A stretch of DNA of 64,000 nt from Sphingobium wenxiniae (GTDB lineage Bacteria > Pseudomonadota > Alphaproteobacteria > Sphingomonadales > Sphingomonadaceae), in the NCBI RefSeq assembly GCF_007830065.1, contig NZ_VLKK01000015.1, positions 1 to 64,000 of the forward strand. The letters run 5' to 3'. The stretch's first letter is position 1; each line of letters starts with the position of its first letter. Made by a program: the position numbers and the translations under genes. Of the stretch, positions 54,938 through 63,413 are shown one piece after another. The notes beneath the pieces are model-generated. The model did not search any database. It saw only the letters and a program-made list of their open reading frames with translations, and was not told where the DNA came from.

Positions 54938-55831
54938 CTATTGGCGGACAACGATCTGCTCGCGGCGACCGCCGACGATACCGCCGAAACCGGCAGATGC
55001 GGCGCCGATGATGAGCGCGAGGACAACGAGGAATGATGTGCCGGCAGCACCGCCAGCAGCAGTATCGACGGTCGTCTTCGCAGTCTCGACGGCATCATTC
55101 TTGGCGGCGACGAAACGCGCCTTGGCGGCTTCGACCTTCTGGCGAGCTTCGGCGGCGCTGATCTTCTGCTGCGCGGCGACGATCGCCACGATCCGGCTTT
55201 CAGCCTGCGCGCCTTTGGTGCCGCCCGCCGCGAGGTCGGGCAACTGCCGGGCGACCTCCTTTTGCGCTTCCTGCGGCGACATCGCTGCCGGGTCCGCTGG
55301 AACGCTCGTCAGATAGGCGGCCGCTTCATTGCCAATATCGATATCGTCGACACTCGCAGCCCTGGCAATGACGGGGGCTGCCGCGCCTACACTCTGACCG
55401 GCGGTCGATGCCACCCCGCCAACGGTGCGAAACGCGCCGCCGATGATGCCGCCAACAGCCGAGGTGATCAGATAGACGGTGAGGATGGAAGTCAGGCCCC
55501 AGATCGTCAGGCCGTGAACCAGCCCATCGAAGCGGTCGTGAGCGCCCGCTACGCGAGCCGCCGCGTAGCTGCCGGCGCCCAACGAGATCATCATGCTCAC
55601 GACCCAGTATAGGCCAGCACCGATTCCGAAGCTGTTCGCTCCGGGTGTCGTGCCCTTCACGGGATCGACAAGGCTGAAGCCGATCCCTGTGCCGAGCAGG
55701 GCCAGCACGAGCTGGATGGCGATCGCCAGGGTTACGCCCGCAAATATCGCCGGCCACGACAAGCGCGAACGCAACGGCAAGGCGGCCGGCCTATCATAAG
55801 GCACGGTCGCGGACTCATAGGAAGTCGACAT
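54938..55831 (-). CDS. PhnA-like integral membrane protein
   Basis: 297 residues. Membrane spans near residues 26-50 (WPAIFAGVTLAIAIQLVLALL), 70-92, 105-130 (LTSILTVYLITSAVGGIIGGAF) and a C-terminal glycine-rich span (FLVVLALIIGAASAGFGGIVGG). Between them lies a roughly 100-residue soluble helix-rich part with many A, E and K residues (ISAAEARQKVEAAKARFVAAK). Proteins of this kind are annotated PhnA-like in sphingomonads; function unknown. Same strand as the catalase and stress genes around it. Confidence 0.72.
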   Translation of the reverse strand: MSTSYESATVPYDRPAALPLRSRLSWPAIFAGVTLAIAIQLVLALLGTGIGFSLVDPVKGTTPGANSFGIGAGLYWVVSMMISLGAGSYAAARVAGAHDRFDGLVHGLTIWGLTSILTVYLITSAVGGIIGGAFRTVGGVASTAGQSVGAAAPVIARAASVDDIDIGNEAAAYLTSVPADPAAMSPQEAQKEVARQLPDLAAGGTKGAQAESRIVAIVAAQQKISAAEARQKVEAAKARFVAAKNDAVETAKTTVDTAAGGAAGTSFLVVLALIIGAASAGFGGIVGGRREQIVVRQ

Positions 55832-55878
55832 TGGTCTCTCCTGTTTTCGCTATGGGTTTATTGCGGCGGACCAAGCCG

Positions 55879-56463
55879 TCAGAAATGAAAGATGACGCCG
55901 GCCATCGGCCGCAGGCTGTCGAAGTCATAGGTGTCCATCTGAAGACGGAGTCGCACGCCGCTATTGCCGGTAATGCCGCCCAGTCCGATGTCCTTCGGGC
56001 CGACCTCGACGCCGAGGCCGTAGATCCAGTCCTTCTGGTCGGAAAAGCCGCGCTTGCCGTTGACCCATTGATAGCCGGCCGAAGCGTAGATCAGGCCGCT
56101 CTCGCCGGCGCGTCCGCCGATGCGGCCCTTGACACCATATTCCCAGTCGATGTCGCTAAAGCCCTTGGTGGCGTTGCCCTCGACGCCGACAAAGGCCGGC
56201 CCCAAGGGGATATTGACGCCGGCAACGCCGCTGATCAGCGCGCCGCCCATGCGGCTGCCGGTCGGCGAGACCCCCAACTCGCTTTGCTTGTCGAAGCTGT
56301 GATAGCCGCCCAGCACGCCGAAATAGGGTTCGATACCGAAGGCTGGCGTGCCGTCCGGGGCGGTGGGAGCATCGCTCGCTTGCTCGCTTGCCGGCACGTC
56401 TTGCGCGAACGCGCCGACTGGCATCAATGCGGCGAAAGCCGCGACGAGAATGTGCTTCTTCAT
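55879..56463 (-). CDS. Small outer-membrane beta-barrel protein, copy 2
   Basis: 194 residues with signal peptide MKKHILVAAFAALMPVGAFAQ cleaved after AFA. Barrel strands match the protein at 40615: IEPYFGVLGGYHSFDKQ, FVGVEGNATKGFSD, DWEYGVKGRIGGRAGESGLIY, YGLGVEVGPKDIG, and the terminal RPMAGVIFHF with aromatic end. OmpA/OmpW-like of unknown function. It lies in the stress block, 47 bp before the PhnA-like gene, perhaps in one transcript. Confidence 0.82.
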   Translation of the reverse strand: MKKHILVAAFAALMPVGAFAQDVPASEQASDAPTAPDGTPAFGIEPYFGVLGGYHSFDKQSELGVSPTGSRMGGALISGVAGVNIPLGPAFVGVEGNATKGFSDIDWEYGVKGRIGGRAGESGLIYASAGYQWVNGKRGFSDQKDWIYGLGVEVGPKDIGLGGITGNSGVRLRLQMDTYDFDSLRPMAGVIFHF

Positions 56464-56481
56464 GACAATGATCCTCCGTGA

Positions 56482-56500
56482 CCGGGGAAACTATCCCCGG
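56482..56500 (-). terminator. Short hairpin between lipoprotein and barrel-protein genes
   Basis: CCGGGGA and TCCCCGG, a perfect 7-bp stem with a 5-base loop, 30 bases past the lipoprotein stop on the minus strand. Confidence 0.45.
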
Positions 56501-56529
56501 CGATGTGATGAAAATGATGATGTGACCGC

Positions 56530-56880
56530 TTACAGGCGTCGGGCGTCGGCCTGGGCTTCAAGCTCGCGGGCATGTTCGTCCGCCGCATCGCGCACGGACT
56601 TCGCCTGCTGATCCAGCCGCTCGGCCGCGATGTCGGCCTGGCTGCGGATGTTGTCGGCTTGACGGTCGAGCACGTCTCCCGCCGCATCGCGCGCCTCCTT
56701 TGCGGATTTCGCGGCGCGTTCGCGCGCAGAGCCGACCCGCTCATTGGGGCCGTCGCCGCTATAGGGTTGGCCAGCCGCTTCGGCCGCCGCCTTGTCTTTT
56801 TCAGCTCCCGCCTTCTGCTCCGGCCCTTGGCAGGCGGACAGCAAACTCAGGCTGACCATGAGGAACAGAGCCGATCTCAT
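56530..56880 (-). CDS. Small helical lipoprotein
   Basis: 116 residues. Lipobox LLSAC at the end of a short signal peptide. The mature part is extremely rich in A, E, D, K, R and Q with heptad-like spacing (SARERAAKSAKEARDAAGDVL, AAERLDQQAKSVRDAADEHAREL), predicting one long helix or coiled coil as in periplasmic stress lipoproteins. It overlaps the upstream 97-residue gene by 4 bp. No family assigned. Confidence 0.72.
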   Translation of the reverse strand: MRSALFLMVSLSLLSACQGPEQKAGAEKDKAAAEAAGQPYSGDGPNERVGSARERAAKSAKEARDAAGDVLDRQADNIRSQADIAAERLDQQAKSVRDAADEHARELEAQADARRL

Positions 56881-57170
56881 GGGATCTGGTCCGATATCGT
56901 GGCCGGTGTCTTGACCAGCACGCTCGAAACGGGAGCGTCCATGCCGGGAACGGGCGGGGCGCCAAGCACGACCAGCTTTTCCTGGTAAAGCCGTGCAAGC
57001 TCTTCATGGGCGCAACGCGAAGAGGAGCAGTTCGCGCGCTCCGCCTGTTCAGTGCAATATGTCAATCGACGCCGGTAGTAGGCGATGTCTTCGTGGAGCG
57101 TAGGCATGTCGAGCCTCTGAAGCAGGAGCGTCCGATCCGATGCCGGCGCATATTGTGTCAGCGCGATCAT
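56877..57170 (-). CDS. 97-residue hypothetical protein
   Basis: ATG 57170 follows an AAGGAG site at good spacing. The central part is helical and cysteine-containing (DIAYYRRRLTYCTEQAERANCSSSRCAHEELARLYQEKL), with three cysteines in 18 residues; the tail is proline/valine-rich. No signal peptide or known domain. It is translationally coupled to the lipoprotein gene that follows. Confidence 0.65.
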   Translation of the reverse strand: MIALTQYAPASDRTLLLQRLDMPTLHEDIAYYRRRLTYCTEQAERANCSSSRCAHEELARLYQEKLVVLGAPPVPGMDAPVSSVLVKTPATISDQIP

Positions 57171-57208
57171 CGTTGGCTCCTTGTCGATGTGTCGGTGAAG
57201 GGCTGAGC

Positions 57209-57236
57209 GGGACGCCGCCCATATGGGCAGCGTCCC
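57209..57236 (-). terminator. Hairpin after the csbD-like gene
   Basis: GGGACGC and GCGTCCC arms enclosing a second dyad GCCC-ATAT-GGGC, starting 11 bases past the CsbD stop on the minus strand. Confidence 0.6.
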
Positions 57237-57247
57237 TGCAAAGCCGC

Positions 57248-57430
57248 TTACTTGCGAACCGCGTCACGTATCTTGTCGGTAGCCTTGCCAGCCGCAGACT
57301 GCACAGTGCCCGCCGCCTTCTCGGCAACACCCTCGGCCTCGAGCGAACGGTCGCCGGTGATCTTGCCGGCGGCTTCCTTGATCGAGCCCTTTACCTTCTT
57401 AGCCTCGCCCTTGATGCGATTGCTGTCCAT
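57248..57430 (-). CDS. CsbD-family stress protein
   Basis: 60 residues from MDSNRIKGEAKKVKGSIKEA, preceded by AAGGAGACGGAG. It has the CsbD repeat-like composition (GKITGDRSLEAEGVAEKAAG, TVQSAAGKATDKI). These small hydrophilic proteins are general-stress genes in many bacteria, with no known activity. It has its own terminator downstream and a separate promoter region upstream. Confidence 0.85.
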   Translation of the reverse strand: MDSNRIKGEAKKVKGSIKEAAGKITGDRSLEAEGVAEKAAGTVQSAAGKATDKIRDAVRK

Positions 57431-57553
57431 CTCCGTCTCCTTGGCGGGCGCGCTCACCACAAGCGGCGCCATTGCCTTCATTTGAGCTGAAAGATGCGAG
57501 CGCCAAAGATACGCGCGGACCAAATCGTGTAGTAGCGCAGGACTAGTAGCGTC

Positions 57554-59032
57554 TTAACGGATCGGCCGCGCGAGCGGAAAACCCCGCTCCCTCGCCCAGA
57601 GGATCGCGGCGGCGCGGCGGTTGACGCCGATCTTCTGATAGACGCGCGCGATGTGGTTCCTGAGGGTATTGCGCGAGACGCCCATTTCCTTGGCGATCGC
57701 GACATCGTCACCCCCTTCGCAGAGCAAGCTCAACACTTCCTTCTCGCGGCGGGTGAGTTCGCTGACCTCGACGGGCGCGGCGTGGGGGTGCGGCGAGCGC
57801 AGATTGGCGAGCTTCTCCACCACGGTGCGGCTGAACCAGTTGGTGTCCTTCATCACCGCCTCGATCGCCGTGATCAGCTCCAATTCGCTATGTCGGCGCT
57901 CATGGATATCCTGAATCACCCAGAGCACGCACATCGCATCGCCCAGCGGGATGGCTTCCGCCGAGACCAGGCAATCGACAAATCCGCCATCCCTGGTCCT
58001 TACCCGCACGTCGCGCCCGCGAAAACCGCTCCGTTCCGCAAGCACGCTCCCGGCTTCCTTGAGGAAGGATGCCGGCTCCCATAGCTTGATCGTCGCTAAA
58101 GCCTGCCCGGTCACCTCGTCGGCTGAATGATCGGTGAGTTGGCAGAAGGCATCGTTAACGTCGCACAGGCAATGATCGTCCTGCGTGGTGATGATCATTC
58201 CGACGGGGGCAAGTCGGAAGGTCTTGACGAACCGCTCCTCGCTGGCGCGCAACTGGTTCTCCGCCTGACGCCGCGGCTCAAGGTCCGCGAAGGAGAAGAG
58301 CATGCATGGCTGCTCGTCGAGTTCGATCGGCTGGCCCGCGACGATCACGAGCTTGCGGCCGCCATCGGGCAGGGACAGGTCGGCTTGCATCTGGGGAATG
58401 GTCCGCCCCTCGCGCAACCGCTCCTTGGCGGTGTCCAGATCGGCCGCGTCCTGCAGCACGTCGATATCGTAGAGCGATTGCCCCAGCACCTCGTCGCGAG
58501 TGAAGCCGGTCATGTCCAGAAAGCCCTGGTTGACCTTGACGTAGCGATGATCGGCCAACCGACAGATCAAGGCCGGTGCCGGGTTGACGTTGAAGGTCTG
58601 CTCGAAGCGCTGCTCGGCCTCGAAGCGAAGCGACACGTCCTGCATCACCAGTACGAACAGGTCGGGCTTACCCTTCTCGTCGGAGAGCGCGAGGCTCCGC
58701 ACCTGATGAAGCCAACCGGCATCATCGTCGGCTGCGGGCGTGACCTCAACAATGACTTCGGAGAACTCTTCGCCCGCGATAACGCGAGCGAGCGGATAGT
58801 CCTTCTTCCCTAGAATATGATTGTTGCGATAGCGCAGTTGGAAACGCTTGGCATAGCCAGTCACGTTGTCCCCAAGCGCCTCCACCTCTGCCACACCATG
58901 CATTCTCAGCGCCGCGTCGTTCGCCCAGAGGATCGCGCCGCCATCATCCGCCAGGATCACGCCTTCCGACAGCCCGGCGATGATTTGCCGGAGGCGGCCG
59001 ATGTCGACGGATTGATTGCGCAATGTGGCCAA
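57554..59032 (-). CDS. Multi-PAS regulator with C-terminal LuxR-type HTH
   Basis: 492 residues. Three PAS domains: about 15-130 (LSEGVILADDGGAILWANDA), 140-260 (FNVNPAPALICRLADHRYVKVNQGFLDMTGFT) and 270-390 (FRLAPVGMIITTQDDHCLCDVNDAF). The C-terminal LuxR helix-turn-helix is at about 425-485 (LTRREKEVLSLLCEGGDDVA, then IAKEMGVSRNTLRNHIARVY). No receiver domain, so the PAS part itself should sense a ligand, light or redox state. It lies 30 bp after the HWE kinase gene, likely one operon. Confidence 0.87.
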   Translation of the reverse strand: MATLRNQSVDIGRLRQIIAGLSEGVILADDGGAILWANDAALRMHGVAEVEALGDNVTGYAKRFQLRYRNNHILGKKDYPLARVIAGEEFSEVIVEVTPAADDDAGWLHQVRSLALSDEKGKPDLFVLVMQDVSLRFEAEQRFEQTFNVNPAPALICRLADHRYVKVNQGFLDMTGFTRDEVLGQSLYDIDVLQDAADLDTAKERLREGRTIPQMQADLSLPDGGRKLVIVAGQPIELDEQPCMLFSFADLEPRRQAENQLRASEERFVKTFRLAPVGMIITTQDDHCLCDVNDAFCQLTDHSADEVTGQALATIKLWEPASFLKEAGSVLAERSGFRGRDVRVRTRDGGFVDCLVSAEAIPLGDAMCVLWVIQDIHERRHSELELITAIEAVMKDTNWFSRTVVEKLANLRSPHPHAAPVEVSELTRREKEVLSLLCEGGDDVAIAKEMGVSRNTLRNHIARVYQKIGVNRRAAAILWARERGFPLARPIR

Positions 59033-59062
59033 AAACCGTTTCCCTTTCCTGAACCGCTCCGG

Positions 59063-60517
59063 CTAGCCAGCCAGAACGCTGCGCGCGGGCGCCTCAAAGT
59101 GCCAGACGACCCCTGTGGGCAAGTAGTGGCAGTTCACCCTTGCGCCGGATACGACGCGCGGATTGCGTTCAATGATGAGGGAACCGAAGCCCTTGCGTTC
59201 CGGTTCCTTGACCGGCGGGCCCCCTTTTTCCAGCCAGTCGATGCACAAATGAGGGGAACCATCGCCGTCCCGGATGGACCAGCTTACAAACACGCGCCCT
59301 GAACTACTGGACAAGGCGCCGTATTTGACGGCATTCGTCGTCAGTTCGTGAAGCGCAAGGCCGATGGTTTCGGCTGTTCCGGGATGAAGCCGCAGATCAG
59401 GATCGCCTTGCAGCAAAAGGCGTTCGCCCAGTACATCACCGGCGATCGCAGTCTGTGACACGACAAGGTCGTAAATGGTGGTCCCGGTCCACTCGCCGTT
59501 GATCAGCAAGTCCTGGCTCCTGGCGATAGACATCATCCGCTGTTCCAGCGTGCGCAGCCAGGGTACGCGCGTGTCCGGCACGGTCCGGCGGACCAAGGCG
59601 TGCATGACCGAAAGCTGGTTCTTCGAGCGATGATTGAGTTCCCCCATGAGCAGGGCGATGCGCTCCTCGCTTTCCCGCTGCGCGGTGATGTCGCGTGACA
59701 CACAAAGGATCGCCTCGACGTCCCCGTTCGGCGACAGAAGTGGCGTCAGCATATTGTCCCAGTAGCGGGGTTTTTCGCCGGGAAGGCAGATCAAACCCGG
59801 AAACCGCGCATTAAAGCCACGTCTGGCATCATCGAGCGCGGCTTGACCGATTTCCTTGACTTCTGGACCAAGCAGCGGCAGCCATTCCATCCCGAGCCCG
59901 GAGTCCTCGTCCACGCCGAGAGCGATGCAGCCCGCGCGGTTCAAATAGGATAGTCGTCCATCCGGCTGAATGACCTTCACACAGTCCACGCTCACATCGA
60001 GCATACCGGCCTGAAGTTTGATGGTTCTCGCCAGATCCTGTTTGCGCAGTTTGCGAGCATGAATATCGGTCAGCACATAAAGCCAGAACTGGGGCTTGCC
60101 ATCGCGCACGTCATGGGCGTGGACGCGCAGTATATGCCAGCGATACTCGCCGTCAGAAGCCCGCAGGCGGACATCCGCCTCGAAGTTTCTTGCCGCTGCC
60201 AGCGCCTCTTTCAATCCGGCTTCCACGCCCTCGCGTTCCAAAGGATGGAGCCGATCCATCCAGCCGGACGGAGCGAAAGCCTCCGGGGTTTCAATGACGC
60301 CGCTTCTCCAGGCATCGTTGCAGCATATGGCCGGCCCGTGGCTCCCGAAGAGGCAAGCGGGGTCCGGGATGAGTTCGAGGGCCGCCGGAAGTTCGATAAG
60401 TGCACGGAAGTGGGTATCTTGGGCGGCTGAAGTGTAACCCCGCGGGCTTTCCACACTTGTTTCCGTCTCGCTCGATGCTGGTCGGACGTTCTCTCCTTGT
60501 TTCAGACGCGCAGCCAT
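59063..60517 (-). CDS. PAS-domain HWE-family sensor histidine kinase
   Basis: 484 residues from MAARLKQGENVRPAS; a GGAGAC site precedes this ATG, so the longer frame is rejected. Two or three PAS/PAC units occupy about residues 30-300 (WHILRVHAHDVRDGKPQFWL; AILCVSRDITAQRESEERI). The H box is MGELNHRSKNQLSVMHALV, the N-box region HELTTNAVKYGALSSSSGRV, and IDWLEKGGPPV gives the W-x-E element defining HWE kinases. Soluble, no membrane span. Such kinases often feed the PhyR/EcfG general stress response in alphaproteobacteria; no PhyR is in the window. Confidence 0.87.
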   Translation of the reverse strand: MAARLKQGENVRPASSETETSVESPRGYTSAAQDTHFRALIELPAALELIPDPACLFGSHGPAICCNDAWRSGVIETPEAFAPSGWMDRLHPLEREGVEAGLKEALAAARNFEADVRLRASDGEYRWHILRVHAHDVRDGKPQFWLYVLTDIHARKLRKQDLARTIKLQAGMLDVSVDCVKVIQPDGRLSYLNRAGCIALGVDEDSGLGMEWLPLLGPEVKEIGQAALDDARRGFNARFPGLICLPGEKPRYWDNMLTPLLSPNGDVEAILCVSRDITAQRESEERIALLMGELNHRSKNQLSVMHALVRRTVPDTRVPWLRTLEQRMMSIARSQDLLINGEWTGTTIYDLVVSQTAIAGDVLGERLLLQGDPDLRLHPGTAETIGLALHELTTNAVKYGALSSSSGRVFVSWSIRDGDGSPHLCIDWLEKGGPPVKEPERKGFGSLIIERNPRVVSGARVNCHYLPTGVVWHFEAPARSVLAG

Positions 60518-60638
60518 TCCGACTGTCTCCTTAATTATATCAATATGCAGGCTAACTCTATTTCGCCCATCGTGCGAGTCAGGTTTATGCCTCGCCAGAG
60601 GGAAAAGGTGCAGCGCTCGGTTGCTCATTACCGGAATG

Positions 60639-60653
60639 GAACATATAAAGAAC
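60639..60653. promoter_or_regulatory. LexA (SOS) box
   Basis: GAAC-ATATAAA-GAAC, on the other strand GTTC-N7-GTTC, the alphaproteobacterial LexA consensus with exact spacing. It ends two bases before the start codon of the radical SAM gene, so LexA bound here would block initiation of that operon directly. A close spacing like this suggests a very short leader or leaderless mRNA. Confidence 0.75.
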
Positions 60654-60655
60654 AT

Positions 60656-61894
60656 ATGTCCAATTTGAGTTTGAGCGAGCGCCTGGAGATTCTGGCGGAT
60701 GCCGCGAAATATGATGCCTCCTGTGCCTCATCCGGCACGGCGAAACGGCACAGCCGCGACGGAAAGGGGCTGGGCTCCACGCAGGGCATGGGAATTTGTC
60801 ACGCCTATGCGCCGGACGGGCGGTGCATCTCGCTGCTCAAGATCCTGCTGACCAACCACTGCATCTTCGACTGCCACTATTGCGTGAACCGCAAGAGCTC
60901 GAACGTGCGCCGCGCGCGCTTCACCTCGAAAGAAGTCGTGGACCTGACGCTGAACTTCTACCGCCGCAACTATATCGAAGGGCTTTTCCTGTCATCCGGC
61001 ATCGTCAAATCCTCCAGCCACACGATGGAGCAGATGATCGAGGTCGCCCGCTCCTTGCGGGAGGATCATGGCTTTCGGGGTTACATTCACCTCAAGACGA
61101 TCCCCGAGGCTGATCCAGAACTGGTCGAGCGTGCCGGGTTATGGGCAGACCGCGTATCGATCAACGTCGAACTGCCGACCGAGACGGGATTGGCGAAGCT
61201 CGCGCCCGACAAGGACGGCAAGCAGATTGAGGGAGTCATAGCGCGGATCGGCGATGCCATCGCGGAATCCAGGGATGCGCGCAAGCGCTTTCGCCATGCT
61301 CCCCGCTTTGCACCGGCGGGTCAGTCCACGCAGATGATCGTCGGCGCGGACGAGGCGAACGACAGCCAGATCATCGAACGGGCCAGCCACCTCTACAACC
61401 GGTTTCAGCTGCGCCGTGTCTATTATTCGGCGTTCAGTCCGATTCCCGATGCGAGTGCCGTTCTGCCGCTCAAGCGTCCCCCGCTGATCCGCGAGCATCG
61501 ATTATATCAGTCGGACTGGCTGGTGCGCTTCTACGGTTTTACCGCGAATGAGGTGCAGCAGGCCACCGATGCGGACGGAATGCTGCCCCTGGACATCGAT
61601 CCGAAACTGGCCTGGGCGCTGGGATATCGCGAGCGATTTCCGGTCGATATAAATCGTGCGCCGCGTGAGATGCTGTTGCGGGTGCCGGGTCTGGGTACGC
61701 GCGCAGTGGCGGCGATCATGCAAGCACGGCGCTGTCATCGCCTGCGGCTGGACGACCTGAGCAGACTGACGCGATTCATCTCCAGTTTACGCCCCTTCAT
61801 CATTACAGCCGACTGGCGTCCGACGCTGTTGATTGACAGACTTGACCTGCGCGCCCGGACGACACCGCCCCGCCAGATGGAGTTGTTCGGATGA
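60656..61894 (+). CDS. Radical SAM protein, predicted DNA modification/repair
   Basis: 412 residues from MSNLSLSERLEILADAAKYDASCASSG, the usual family start; the open frame upstream crosses the LexA box and is rejected. The radical SAM cluster motif is C-X3-C-X2-C in NHCIFDCHYCVNRKSSNVRR. The C-terminal helix-hairpin-helix (INRAPREMLLRVPGLGTRAVAAI) suggests DNA contact. The family is genetically linked to uracil-DNA-glycosylase-like proteins across bacteria; its reaction is unknown. It overlaps the next gene by 4 bp. Confidence 0.87.
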   Translation: MSNLSLSERLEILADAAKYDASCASSGTAKRHSRDGKGLGSTQGMGICHAYAPDGRCISLLKILLTNHCIFDCHYCVNRKSSNVRRARFTSKEVVDLTLNFYRRNYIEGLFLSSGIVKSSSHTMEQMIEVARSLREDHGFRGYIHLKTIPEADPELVERAGLWADRVSINVELPTETGLAKLAPDKDGKQIEGVIARIGDAIAESRDARKRFRHAPRFAPAGQSTQMIVGADEANDSQIIERASHLYNRFQLRRVYYSAFSPIPDASAVLPLKRPPLIREHRLYQSDWLVRFYGFTANEVQQATDADGMLPLDIDPKLAWALGYRERFPVDINRAPREMLLRVPGLGTRAVAAIMQARRCHRLRLDDLSRLTRFISSLRPFIITADWRPTLLIDRLDLRARTTPPRQMELFG

Positions 61895-63312
61895 GCGTCG
61901 CGCCCGCCGGGGCCGGCGATCTTCATCATCTGACGATAGACCGTCCCGACGACTTCGATGGATGGCGCGAGCAGGCAAGGACAATGGCGGCGGCCTATAT
62001 CCCGCCTGAGTGCATCGTCTGGTCAGCGGACGGGCGAGGCGAGCGCGACCTGTTCGGTGGGCCTGGGCGGGATCTCGCTCCAATACCTTCTTCACAGCGT
62101 TCAGTGAGAGCGAACAAGGCCTTTCTGCGGCTGGCGCGTAGCGTCATGCTGCACAAGGAACCGGCACGTTTCGCGTTGCTCTACAAGCTGCTCTTGCGGC
62201 TTCAGGATGATCCTCATCTGATGGAGAAGGTGGCGGACAGAGAAGCCCATCGTCTTACCGTCATGGCAGGGCATGTCCGCCGTGACATTCATAAGATGCG
62301 GGCCTTCGTCCGGTTTCGCGCTATCAAGGAATCAGACGGTACAGAACGCTATGTCGCTTGGTTCGAGCCGGACCATCATATCCTGCGCGCGAATGCGGAT
62401 TTCTTCCTCAACCGCTTTGCCAGCCAGCGCTGGTCGATTCTGACTCCGGGTTCGTGCGTGCATTGGGATGGGAAGGTGCTGACGGAAACATCCGGCGCAA
62501 ACCGAAATGATGCGCCTGCCGAGGATGCCACCGAGGATCTCTGGCGGCGCTACTATGGCTCTATCTTCAACCCTGCGCGGTTGAAAGTCGCCATGATGGT
62601 AAAGGAAATGCCGCGCCGCTACTGGAAAAATCTGCCCGAGGCGCGAATGATTCCCGAGCTGATCGCGGGGGCGCAGGCACGCGAAGCCGATATGGTAGCA
62701 CAGGGCGTCGACACCTTTCCCGAAGCACTCCCGGCAAGACTGGAAGAGATCGCGCAGGACATATCCTTGTGTCGGCGCTGCCCCATCGGATGCAATGGAA
62801 CTCGCTCCGTTCCCGGTGAAGGGCCAGAGCGGGCGCGATTGTTGATCGTCGGCGAACAGCCGGGGGATCAGGAGGAACGAGAGGGGCGGCCGTTTGTCGG
62901 GCCAGCGGGACAACTGCTCGACGAACATCTAAACCGGGCAGGATTCGACCGATCACTGATCCGCGTCACCAACGCGGTGAAGCATTTCAAGTTCGAGCAG
63001 CGCGGCAAGCGACGCATCCATCAGAATCCGACCGCTGGCGAGATCGATCACTGCCGCTGGTGGCTGGATGCCGAACGCCGGCTCGTAAAGCCGGATATTA
63101 TATTGGCGCTGGGCGCGAGCGCGGGGCGGGCCTTACTGGGACGGACACCGAGCGTCGCCAAGGAGCGCGGCAGGCTGCACCCATTGCCCGATGGAAGCAG
63201 TCTATGGCTGACTGTGCATCCCAGCTTTCTGCTTCGTCTCGATGGAGAGGCGCAGATGCGTGAGCGGAATCAGTTCCAGCATGACCTGATGCAATTGCGC
63301 GCAATGCTGTAG
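61891..63312 (+). CDS. DUF4130-UdgX fusion, uracil-DNA binding/glycosylase-family protein
   Basis: 473 residues. N-terminal about 250 residues: DUF4130-type domain (RSVRANKAFLRLARSVMLHK, GHVRRDIHKMRAFVRF, ANADFFLNRFASQRWSILTP). C-terminal domain: family-4-like uracil-DNA glycosylase with CRRCPIGCNGTRSVPGEG, GEQPGDQEEREGRPFVGPAG near residue 321, and the loop GKRRIHQNP with KRRIH at 373-377. In UdgX that histidine forms a covalent bond to uracil-excised DNA. Cysteines for an iron-sulfur cluster are present. Partner of the radical SAM protein, under LexA control. Confidence 0.88.
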   Translation: MSVAPAGAGDLHHLTIDRPDDFDGWREQARTMAAAYIPPECIVWSADGRGERDLFGGPGRDLAPIPSSQRSVRANKAFLRLARSVMLHKEPARFALLYKLLLRLQDDPHLMEKVADREAHRLTVMAGHVRRDIHKMRAFVRFRAIKESDGTERYVAWFEPDHHILRANADFFLNRFASQRWSILTPGSCVHWDGKVLTETSGANRNDAPAEDATEDLWRRYYGSIFNPARLKVAMMVKEMPRRYWKNLPEARMIPELIAGAQAREADMVAQGVDTFPEALPARLEEIAQDISLCRRCPIGCNGTRSVPGEGPERARLLIVGEQPGDQEEREGRPFVGPAGQLLDEHLNRAGFDRSLIRVTNAVKHFKFEQRGKRRIHQNPTAGEIDHCRWWLDAERRLVKPDIILALGASAGRALLGRTPSVAKERGRLHPLPDGSSLWLTVHPSFLLRLDGEAQMRERNQFQHDLMQLRAML

Positions 63313-63320
63313 GATTATGA

Positions 63321-63413
63321 GGCACCCCAACACGCGAATATATCTGGCTCGATGACAAGCCGCTCGCGCTGGTTGCAGTCTTTCACCGGCGACCTATCCT
63401 CTTGCGTTCCTAG
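63321..63413 (+). pseudogene. Possible Rhs/YD-repeat scrap
   Basis: An in-frame stretch just after the UdgX stop reads GTPTREYIWLDDKPLALVAV and then stops. The REYIWLDDxPLA pattern is the signature of Rhs/YD-repeat cores, normally followed by a toxin tip. Only about 18 residues match, with a stop directly upstream, so it is at most a decayed remnant. Confidence 0.3.
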
